Of a stretch of 64,000 nt of DNA, positions 8,602-15,759 are shown one piece after another. The stretch lies in NCBI RefSeq assembly GCF_000376885.1, contig NZ_AQXR01000009.1, positions 124,001-188,000 on the forward strand, given 5' to 3'. Both the position numbers and the translations under genes were made by a program. The notes under the pieces were generated by a model. It made no database searches and was not told the DNA's origin. It saw only the letters and a list, made by a program, of their open reading frames with translations. Source of the DNA: Alloscardovia criceti DSM 17774 (GTDB taxonomy: Bacteria; Actinomycetota; Actinomycetes; Actinomycetales; Bifidobacteriaceae). How positions within the stretch are numbered: position 1 is the first letter of the stretch; each line of letters opens with the position of its first letter.

Positions 8602-9622
8602 AGAGCTTACTCCACGTCTGAGCACTGAGCATTTCGGGTGCGCTTCCCGGTCGTGCATCGAAAAGGGTGAGCCACGGGAATTGCTCCGCGAGGCGCGCGT
8701 GAATAAGCGCTTGGTCGCTACGGCGGCAAAGAATCTTGACATTAGGGCCCGCATCCATGGTGTAGTAGGCACTGAGGCCTTCTGCGCGCATGTGATGCAC
8801 AAACTCGATAATCTCAAAGCTCCGCGCCGTCAAGTAGGTAATGGGTGGCTCAGCTGCAAACATCGTGGCGTGGAATTTCATGCAATTTGCTTCCATCGCA
8901 GCGCCAATAACGTCGATATCGCGCTGACGAATACCTGCGCGCACCTTTGCTAAATCGCCTTCCGAGGCCTGCCTCCATAAGGGATAGAAGGCTGATGTGG
9001 CCATGGTGTGTTTCATGCCATACGTGCTGGAAATCTTCTTTTTATCCGTCGACACGGCGGCCAGCACCATTGCAATATCCCAGTTCGCATCATCCACCGG
9101 TACTGCTACGGAGTCTTCACTGCCTGTGCCGTACGCCCATTCCACAAAACCACCGAAAATACTGCGCGTAGCCGAGCCCGATCCACGGCGTGCGAATGTG
9201 GATAATTCCACATCGCTCATGGAGCCTTGACGGTCATAAGTCTGCTCAAAAAGCGCACGCAACGCAAAAGCCAGCGCCGCAAAACCGCTGGAGGAACTGG
9301 CAAGGCCTGCAGCCGTGGGCACATGGTTATAGCTCTCTACACGAATGTGTGGCGCATCAGGCACCTCATAGCGCTGGCGGAAAAGTTCGATAACCCGCGA
9401 GATCTTTGCCGTCGACTTCTCATCTTGCGCCTGACCGTTCAAAAACAAAGAATTCTGACTTACATGCTCATCAAAACAGACTTTCGTATCCGTATACAAA
9501 GCATCCAAGGTCAAGGACAAGCTTGTACTTGTGGGCAGGTATAACTCTTCGTCTCTTTTTCCCCAATATTTAATGAGGGCAATATTTGTATGCGCGCGTG
9601 CAGCTACCTGTTTTGCGTTCAT
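8594..9622 (-). CDS. mvaD: Diphosphomevalonate decarboxylase
   Basis: ATP-dependent decarboxylation of mevalonate diphosphate to isopentenyl diphosphate. Signature motifs are ARAHTNIALIKYWGKRD, LPTSTSLSLTLD, the GHMP ATP loop AGLASSSSGFAALAFAL, and RRGSGSATRSIFGGFVEW. I chose the ATG at 9622 (MNAKQVAARAH) because GGGAG lies five bases upstream and the family begins close to ARAHTNIA. The in-frame ATG at 9640 is possible and would add six residues. It follows mvaK1 by about 20 bases and overlaps mvaK2, so the operon is translationally coupled. Confidence 0.95.
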   Translation of the reverse strand: MNAKQVAARAHTNIALIKYWGKRDEELYLPTSTSLSLTLDALYTDTKVCFDEHVSQNSLFLNGQAQDEKSTAKISRVIELFRQRYEVPDAPHIRVESYNHVPTAAGLASSSSGFAALAFALRALFEQTYDRQGSMSDVELSTFARRGSGSATRSIFGGFVEWAYGTGSEDSVAVPVDDANWDIAMVLAAVSTDKKKISSTYGMKHTMATSAFYPLWRQASEGDLAKVRAGIRQRDIDVIGAAMEANCMKFHATMFAAEPPITYLTARSFEIIEFVHHMRAEGLSAYYTMDAGPNVKILCRRSDQALIHARLAEQFPWLTLFDARPGSAPEMLSAQTWSKLYG

Positions 9623-9643
9623 ATCGCTCCCACTATCCATGAA

Positions 9644-10606
9644 TTACGCACCTTTCGAAAGCAGAGGGACACTCCATGTATGTATAGCTCCAGCTTGTCT
9701 GAGCTGCGCGCTCATCGTGCGCGCTACTTGGGCATTTTCCGCTAAAGCAACCATGCATCCGCCTCTTCCGCCTCCTGTTAACTTTGCTCCTAACGCTCCT
9801 GCGCTCCGTGCCACCTCGACGAGGTGATCCAGCTCCACGCTGGATACCTGAAGAGCCGATAAAATGCGATGCGCCTCGTTCAAGCAACGACCGAGCACCT
9901 TAAGACTACCAGTACGCAGAGCTTGAGCGCAGTCGAAGGCGAGCTGGCCGAGGCGATTAATATGCCCCGCTGTTTCACGTGAAACATTTTCATTCTGAGA
10001 CTGAAGCAAAGCGCGCACAGAGCTTACGGCCTCTTTTGTGCACCCCTGCACACCCGTATCCGCTACCACGATAACGCCGGAAGTATCAAAGGCAAAGCGT
10101 GAAATTTCCTCATCCCGCTTAAACCAGACTGCCCCATGTGCCGCCACCGAGGCGCTATCCATGCCCGAAGCATTGAGATGTGCGATATTTTCCGAAATCT
10201 GAGCGTACTCAAATTCCTGAGTAAAACTCAACGCATGCCCTGTAAACTTTGCCAATGCACGCACCACAGCCACCGCCACAGCCGCCGACGAACCCATACC
10301 CCGCTCATGCGGTATATTCGAGGTAATTTCAATATGAAATCCCTTATTTTCCAAGGAAAAGTCATAACGCAAACGGCTGACGAGGGTGCGAATATTATTC
10401 AGCATCTCAGGAGCCTGATCTAAATCTCCGGTAAAGTACTCGCAATCAATACTGACCTTAGTATCTTCTCGAGGCGTGACGACAGCGGATAGTTGTGCCT
10501 CAAAAAGTGGAAGAACTATGGCAGGATAACCATAAACCGCTGAGTGTTCGCCGATGAGTATAACTTTGCCATGCGAGACCCCACGAAACTCAGGAAATGC
10601 AACCAT
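9644..10606 (-). CDS. mvaK1: Mevalonate kinase
   Basis: GHMP kinase of 320 residues that phosphorylates mevalonate at C5. Motifs are the N-terminal HGKVILIGEHSAVYGYPAIVLPL, the ATP-binding PHERGMGSSAAVAVAVVRAL, and C-terminal GAKLTGGGRGGCMVALA. It is the first of the four isoprenoid genes and lies about 50 bases after the DNA glycosylase gene. An exact parS palindrome lies inside the gene at 9971-9986, encoding VSRET in a region where the family tolerates variation. HMG-CoA synthase and reductase are not in this window. Confidence 0.96.
   Translation of the reverse strand: MVAFPEFRGVSHGKVILIGEHSAVYGYPAIVLPLFEAQLSAVVTPREDTKVSIDCEYFTGDLDQAPEMLNNIRTLVSRLRYDFSLENKGFHIEITSNIPHERGMGSSAAVAVAVVRALAKFTGHALSFTQEFEYAQISENIAHLNASGMDSASVAAHGAVWFKRDEEISRFAFDTSGVIVVADTGVQGCTKEAVSSVRALLQSQNENVSRETAGHINRLGQLAFDCAQALRTGSLKVLGRCLNEAHRILSALQVSSVELDHLVEVARSAGALGAKLTGGGRGGCMVALAENAQVARTMSAQLRQAGAIHTWSVPLLSKGA
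9971..9986. promoter_or_regulatory. parS site inside mvaK1
   Basis: Exact 16-bp palindrome TGTTTCACGTGAAACA, the universal chromosomal ParB-binding site. It lies about 45 kb from the parAB genes and inside the mevalonate kinase coding sequence. Confidence 0.9.
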
Positions 10607-10657
10607 GCTCTCTACTGTAAAACCTTAAAGAGCAACGGTGGAGTCTTCGAGCCGGCT

Positions 10658-11275
10658 CTATACATAAAAATCACGTGTAAAACGTTGTTCCGAGACATAT
10701 GGATGCGGTTTTCCCGACTGAAAAATCACAAATCGACGCATATCCGACGTGGCACGAGAAATACCAATGCGTGGCGTTGCGACCACTGTCTCGTTCTCAG
10801 CCAGTTCCGCTTGCTCCAATATCAGCGGGCTTTTGCGCAAATTATGCCCATATAACGCAAAATCCACATCTAGCGCCTGCGTCAGTTTGGCGGGACCATT
10901 ACAGATATTGACGCCCCGTGCTCGGCGGCGACGAGCTTGCAGATACGCTTCTGCGCAGACAGGCTCCACAGCGCGGATTAACACACCGGCTCCAAAGCCC
11001 TCAGCCCCGCACACCACATTCAGGCAGTAATGCATGCCATATGTAAAGTACACATACGCTATGCCACCCTGCTCAAACATAGCACGATTTCTCTTGCTTT
11101 TTCCGTGGAACGTATGCGAGGCGGGGTCATTTTGGTCATACGCTTCGGTTTCCACGATGCGTACTACGGCTTGCGCGCCATCATCAAAAGTGCGCCGTAA
11201 TCGACAACCCACAAGCCTTTGCGCCACTTCGACAGCAGAAAGCTCCGGATTGGAAACAAATTCAGGAAATGTCAC
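10658..11275 (-). CDS. 3-methyladenine DNA glycosylase (AAG/MPG family)
   Basis: Base-excision repair enzyme of 205 residues that removes alkylated purines. AAG-family motifs are LVGCRLRRTF, VRIVETEAYDQNDPASH (with the catalytic Glu of ETEAY), the intercalating-tyrosine region GIAYVYFTYGMHYCLNVV, VLIRAVEPV and GPAKLTQAL. It sits between a glycosyltransferase gene and mvaK1 on the same strand with short spacers, so it is probably part of the same transcript although functionally unrelated. The ribosome site is weak (GAAGTGAC). Confidence 0.94.
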   Translation of the reverse strand: MTFPEFVSNPELSAVEVAQRLVGCRLRRTFDDGAQAVVRIVETEAYDQNDPASHTFHGKSKRNRAMFEQGGIAYVYFTYGMHYCLNVVCGAEGFGAGVLIRAVEPVCAEAYLQARRRRARGVNICNGPAKLTQALDVDFALYGHNLRKSPLILEQAELAENETVVATPRIGISRATSDMRRFVIFQSGKPHPYVSEQRFTRDFYV

Positions 11276-11311
11276 TTCAGAAAATACCGCACGAGAAGGT
11301 TTCGGCGCGCA

Positions 11312-12346
11312 CTAGCTATTAAAGCCGATAACACGGTTCGATATCGTATACCCCACCTTGATAAGGAAACGACCCAATTTCCCTGGAATTGTTATCGCGC
11401 GCGCAATAAATTCCTGCTTGCGCATATCAACGTAGATATCGTTCCTGTCTTTTTTGAGTTTCTCCCACAACTCATCCTTTTGCTGCCATCGCTGAGGATC
11501 ATTGGAAAGAATGAGGAAAACGCTGGTGACCATAAACTCGCAGCTCAAATAATGCAGCATATAGCGATACAATCCCGCTGGCACCTGTGTTTTGCGCGGC
11601 ATGGCGTCTAGCATAATCTGTCCTACGCGCATGAGCTGATCCACGCGCTTAATCATGATCTCCTTTTGCACGCTTTGACCTTCACGCCCAATGAAATAGC
11701 GGTAAAAATCGATATTGAGGTAGGTCAGCGATTTTACCCAAGGCAACGGCTGGAAGGAGAAGATAAAGTCCACATAAAACGTATGCTCAGGCAAATGCAA
11801 AGCAGATTGACGCAACACCTCCGTACGGAAGGTCATCGTATGCATCAGCAAATACTGCTCCACGCGGCATTTGCGCATATCATCCCAAGCGAGTCGCTTA
11901 TTGGTATCAAAAATATTCGTATACCGAATCGTGCGCGTATAACGTTGTGAAGTATTTTCGTATGTGTAATTCGTCAACACTAAATCCACCGGATTGTGCG
12001 TATAAGCCTGAGACCTCAAAAAGGTGATATACGTGACATACGAGCTGGCATCGACCCAATCATCCGCATCGACAATTTTGACATAACAACCACTAGCAGC
12101 CGCAATTCCCGCATTGCATGCACCACCATGACCGGCATTTTCTTGATGAATGACGCGAATCGTCTGCGGATAAAGCTGCGCATAAGAATCCGCTAAGTCC
12201 CCCGTTCCATCGTGCGAACCGTCATCGACGATGATTATTTCTACATCAGAGGTATCTGCGATATTGAGTAGCGAGTCTACGCATCGCGCCAAATACCCCT
12301 CTACGTTGTACGAAGGAACTACGAAACTGATAATTTTATTTGTCAT
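11312..12346 (-). CDS. Family 2 glycosyltransferase
   Basis: GT-A fold glycosyltransferase, 344 residues from the ATG at 12346 (MTNKIISFVVPSYN). The earlier in-frame ATG at 12385 lies inside a terminator hairpin and is unlikely to be used. Motifs are FVVPSYNVEGYLARCVDSLL, IIIVDDGSHDGT (nucleotide-binding Asp-Asp) and the metal-binding DADDW of KIVDADDWVD. The C-terminal part is rich in basic and aromatic residues and has no membrane helices. The acceptor is unknown; a cell-surface glycan or glycolipid is likely for this family. It may start the transcript that continues through the DNA glycosylase into the mevalonate genes. Confidence 0.9.
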   Translation of the reverse strand: MTNKIISFVVPSYNVEGYLARCVDSLLNIADTSDVEIIIVDDGSHDGTGDLADSYAQLYPQTIRVIHQENAGHGGACNAGIAAASGCYVKIVDADDWVDASSYVTYITFLRSQAYTHNPVDLVLTNYTYENTSQRYTRTIRYTNIFDTNKRLAWDDMRKCRVEQYLLMHTMTFRTEVLRQSALHLPEHTFYVDFIFSFQPLPWVKSLTYLNIDFYRYFIGREGQSVQKEIMIKRVDQLMRVGQIMLDAMPRKTQVPAGLYRYMLHYLSCEFMVTSVFLILSNDPQRWQQKDELWEKLKKDRNDIYVDMRKQEFIARAITIPGKLGRFLIKVGYTISNRVIGFNS

Positions 12347-12368
12347 GGTATTTCTACTCGCATATAAA

Positions 12369-12401
12369 AACTCTGCCTGACACATTGTGCCAGACAGAGT
12401 T
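12369..12401 (-). terminator. Rho-independent terminator after the GtrA-like gene
   Basis: Imperfect hairpin (left arm CTCTGCCTGACACA, right arm TGTGCCAGACAGAG on the plus strand) followed on the minus strand by TTTTT. It ends the GH3/GtrA transcript just before the glycosyltransferase gene. Confidence 0.75.
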
Positions 12402-12461
12402 ATTGTATCAAATTGGTTTAATCACTTCTGACAGATACAACGGATGGGGATTGAATTCAGA

Positions 12462-13019
12462 TTATTTCTGAGCTTCGCCCTTGTGAGCGGCATCCTTAGC
12501 AGCATCCTTGCTCTTTGGCATAATCCAGAACTTGAGCAGAGGATAGGACACGACCACAGCCATCAAGGTGTTAAACACAGCAGTTAAGGTACTTGCTGCA
12601 CCACCAATACCTGCAGCTGCACTCCATTCGTTGATATAGCTTGGTGCAAATCCGGAAATAATAATGATGATAATGGCGAGCACCACGTACTTCCATGCGG
12701 CATCCTTGAAGCTGGAATCAGACTTGAAGACCCACTTCATTTGGACGAAGAAGTTCACCGTTTGAGCGATGATTTCTGCGATAATCGTCGCCAAGAAAAT
12801 ACCTACACCGCCAGCGTTGGAATCATAGTTGTAGAAGAGGAAATGGAATGGCTCGGTCAGACCCATGGCGTTCACAAACAACGGTGTGAGCACCCACAGC
12901 ACGACGAAGCGCGAGATGGTGGAAATATTGGAGAGTACATTGAAGAGGATGAACTCCCACAATGCTGGATGTTCGTCGATCCACTTCTTGAAACCGCTTT
13001 TTTCGCTTGTATTACTCAT
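12462..13019 (-). CDS. GtrA-like membrane protein
   Basis: Protein of 185 residues with four predicted membrane segments (LWEFILFNVLSNISTISRFVV; GVGIFLATIIAEIIAQTVNFF; YVVLAIIIIIISGF; STLTAVFNTLMAVVVSYPLL). The arrangement, with QTVNFFVQMKWVF in the middle, fits the GtrA/DPMS1-like family, often linked to flipping or transfer of polyprenyl-linked sugars. The start overlaps the end of the upstream GH3 gene by 8 bases, so translation is coupled. The C-terminus is lysine- and alanine-rich. The true substrate is unknown. Confidence 0.8.
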   Translation of the reverse strand: MSNTSEKSGFKKWIDEHPALWEFILFNVLSNISTISRFVVLWVLTPLFVNAMGLTEPFHFLFYNYDSNAGGVGIFLATIIAEIIAQTVNFFVQMKWVFKSDSSFKDAAWKYVVLAIIIIIISGFAPSYINEWSAAAGIGGAASTLTAVFNTLMAVVVSYPLLKFWIMPKSKDAAKDAAHKGEAQK

Positions 13020-15444
13020 GGGAAATCTCCTTCAAGGTCTTCTTATTCGCGCTTGCATTGCGGAAGTATTCGCTAATGACATGGCCCAATCCACGCCAGA
13101 AGTGCTTATTTGCGATGTCGACGATGCCATCCACCATTTCTGGTGATACAGCACCCTGAGTCATTTTTGCCATGGCCCGTGGCGGCATATTGAGCAGGAA
13201 GAGGGCATTCAGATCCGGAGAGCCTGTTTTTTCAATAGCCTTTTCGGATTGCTTCACTAAAGTACGTGCAAAGAAGCGAGCAACGGCCGAGCGGGAATCC
13301 TCCCACGAGGAAAGCGCATCGTTGACTCCGAAGACACCATGCGTGTCGTACTTTTCCGGCACGGAGCCATACAATGCTGCAAATTCTGCATCGGTGACGT
13401 GCTTGACATCGGCATCCCAATAATGGCCGAGAGCTTCATTGCGTGGCTGCGGATCCATGGTTCCAGCCACCGCATGTACGGTGCGAAGTGGCGTATTCTC
13501 CACATTATTGCCCACAAAGAGCTCCCAGTCGCCGCTTTCGACCTGCCAAGAATTGGACTTCACATCGAAATGGCGGAAGGTGTACTCATCAAAGGCGATG
13601 CGCACCTGCTTGGATTCGTGAGCCTTGAGTTCTACGCGCTGGAAGCCCTTAAGCTCGCGTGCTGGACGCAAAATGCCGGACTGCTGAGCATGGACGTAGA
13701 GCTGTGCCACGTCTGTGCCATCCACATCCGAGGTGTTGGTAACCGTGAAGCTTACGCCACTGTCGTCCGCACGGATATCAGAGTACTCAAAGGTGGAGTA
13801 GCTCAGTCCGAAGCCGAATGGGAAACGCACTGGGATCTGGCGTGTGGCATAGTAACGGTAGCCTACGAATGGGCCTTCCTTGTAGATAGAATCGCGCTGC
13901 GCTACAGGGAAGTTGCCTGCGCTTGGCACGTCTTCATATGCAATTGGCCAGGTTTCTGCCAGATGCCCGGAAGGGTTGACGGCGCCGGTAAGTACATCTA
14001 CTGTGGCGAGCGCGCCCGCTTGCCCGGAGAGACCCACGTACAAAATGGCGTCTACATCGTTGGCAAAGTCCACTTCTACAGCAGAGCCGGCGACGAGTAC
14101 GACGATAATGCGCTTGCCGGTTTTCACCAGTTCAGCCAGCAAATCCAACTGTACCTGTGGAATGCGCAGATGGGAGCGATCCAAACCTTCGGATTCAGAG
14201 CGTTCGTCCAAGCCCATGCATACCACGACTGCGTCTGGCTGGGCGTTGTTCACGGTAGCCACGGCTTCTTGGATAAGCTGTGGGTTTTCCGCGCCTTGAC
14301 GGTCATAGCCTTGGGCGTAAGCAGCCACATCCACGCTTGGAGTGTTTTGCAGCACGTCCAAAAGGTTATCCACGCGGAATGCGTTGACCTTAGAAGATCC
14401 AGAGCCTTGGTAGCGAGCTTTTGCCGCCATATCACCGACGACCACGATTTTTTCGCCGTTGGTCAGTGGCAATGCATTGTCTTCATTACGTAGCAGAACG
14501 GCTGTTTTTTGGGCGATGCGACGTGCGATTTCGTGATGAGCCTTCTTCTGCTCTTCTGTGAGGAAGCCATCCCCCGTTGGACGGGTATTGCGCGTTTTGT
14601 CTACGATATTGACCACATCTTGGGCAGCCTTCGTCAAATCTTCTTCTAAGAGACGACCGGATTCTACGGCTTTAACGAGCTGACGGGCGGAGGCAAGTCC
14701 CGGTGCGGGCATTTCCAAAGCAGCGCCGACGCGTGCGGATTCTATGATATCGTTGGAGCCGCCCCAGTCGGAGATGACGAGGCCGTCAAATCCCCATTCG
14801 CCCTTGAGGATTTCCTTGATTAAATGCTCGTTTTCGTGGGCGTATGTGCCATTGATCATGTTGTACGAGGACATAATCGTCCAAGGCTTGGCTTCTTTGA
14901 CGGCAATTTCAAATGCGGTCAAGTAGTATTCGCGCAGTGTGCGCTCATCCACGATGGAATTGGATGCTTGGCGACGTAGCTCTTGGGAATTGACTGCAAA
15001 ATGCTTTGGGCAGGCGCCTACGCCGTTCTCTTGAATGCCTTGGATAAAGCCAGCTGCCAAGTGGCCCGCAAGCTGTGGATCTTCAGAATAGTATTCGAAG
15101 TTTCGTCCGCATAGCGGGTTGCGCTTCATATTGATGCCTGGTCCAAGCAGTACCTGCACATCCAAGTCTCGGGCTTCTTCACCGAGTGCCTTGCCCATGG
15201 CGTGGGCTTCTGCTGGATCCCAGGAATTTGCAACGGTTCCCGCTGTTGGGAAGCAGGTTGCAGGTTTTGATGCGCCCAGACCTAAGTGGTCTCCAGAACC
15301 GGTCTGGCGACGTACACCATTTGGGCCGTCACTCATAACGAAAGAAGACAAGTTATGCTGTTTCAGCTCGCGACTCTCCCATTCTGACTGGCCGGAAAGT
15401 AACGACGCGCGTTCAATGAGCGTCATATCCTTTGCATACACCAT
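13012..15444 (-). CDS. Glycoside hydrolase family 3 (beta-glucosidase-like), cytoplasmic
   Basis: GH3 enzyme of 810 residues with no signal peptide. I chose the ATG at 15444 (MVYAKDMTLIERASLLSG) because GGAGGAG lies upstream; the longer frame at 15477 lacks a site. The (beta/alpha)8 domain shows SFVMSDGPNGVR, LLGPGINMKRNPLCGRNFEYYSEDP, KHFAVNSQE and the nucleophile Asp in VISDWGG (about residue 225). It is followed by the alpha/beta sandwich (VVVGDMAAKARYQGSGSS) and a fibronectin III-like domain (FGFGLSYSTFEYS). An extra C-terminal segment of roughly 110 residues follows. The likely activity is hydrolysis of beta-glucosides or related oligosaccharides after uptake. Confidence 0.92.
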   Translation of the reverse strand: MVYAKDMTLIERASLLSGQSEWESRELKQHNLSSFVMSDGPNGVRRQTGSGDHLGLGASKPATCFPTAGTVANSWDPAEAHAMGKALGEEARDLDVQVLLGPGINMKRNPLCGRNFEYYSEDPQLAGHLAAGFIQGIQENGVGACPKHFAVNSQELRRQASNSIVDERTLREYYLTAFEIAVKEAKPWTIMSSYNMINGTYAHENEHLIKEILKGEWGFDGLVISDWGGSNDIIESARVGAALEMPAPGLASARQLVKAVESGRLLEEDLTKAAQDVVNIVDKTRNTRPTGDGFLTEEQKKAHHEIARRIAQKTAVLLRNEDNALPLTNGEKIVVVGDMAAKARYQGSGSSKVNAFRVDNLLDVLQNTPSVDVAAYAQGYDRQGAENPQLIQEAVATVNNAQPDAVVVCMGLDERSESEGLDRSHLRIPQVQLDLLAELVKTGKRIIVVLVAGSAVEVDFANDVDAILYVGLSGQAGALATVDVLTGAVNPSGHLAETWPIAYEDVPSAGNFPVAQRDSIYKEGPFVGYRYYATRQIPVRFPFGFGLSYSTFEYSDIRADDSGVSFTVTNTSDVDGTDVAQLYVHAQQSGILRPARELKGFQRVELKAHESKQVRIAFDEYTFRHFDVKSNSWQVESGDWELFVGNNVENTPLRTVHAVAGTMDPQPRNEALGHYWDADVKHVTDAEFAALYGSVPEKYDTHGVFGVNDALSSWEDSRSAVARFFARTLVKQSEKAIEKTGSPDLNALFLLNMPPRAMAKMTQGAVSPEMVDGIVDIANKHFWRGLGHVISEYFRNASANKKTLKEISHE

Positions 15445-15759
15445 TGTTTCTCCTCCACGATGCAAGCTTCCTTGCATACATCTCTCAAAGATTTACTCCA
15501 TTAATTTTAGGAAATTACACGCGTTATATGGGGTGCAAGTGCACGAAACGTGCGATTTTGAACGTGAACTGTAAGGTTTATGACCATGCGTTCGCACAGT
15601 GGACATAAGCCCGCATGTCCTGTGGCACTTCAGATAGGCAAAGGCTCGCCGCTCTGTGTAAGAGTCAGCGAGCCTTTATCATCGCAATCCCATCTCTGTC
15701 AGACTTGCGTCCTATTTTTCATGCGTTGCGATTTTACCCGAAACAACGCTTGCGCGAGG
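15445..15759. other. Intergenic region between two GH3 genes
   Basis: About 315 bases holding the promoter of the cytoplasmic GH3 gene (right of 15444) and the terminator of the membrane GH3 gene (15640-15677). The stretch 15490-15535 is AT-rich. No open frame here looks like a real gene. Confidence 0.4.
15640..15677 (-). terminator. Rho-independent terminator after membrane GH3 gene
   Basis: Stem AAAGGCTCGC / GCGAGCCTTT, 10 bp, perfect, with an 18-base loop. It lies about 80 bases beyond the stop codon of the membrane-anchored GH3 gene. Confidence 0.75.

Noticed and set aside
8602-8817. Longer N-terminus of mvaK2 (72 extra residues)
   Set aside because: It overlaps mvaD deeply, has no family similarity, and the internal ATG at 8601 has a ribosome site and begins with the conserved motif.
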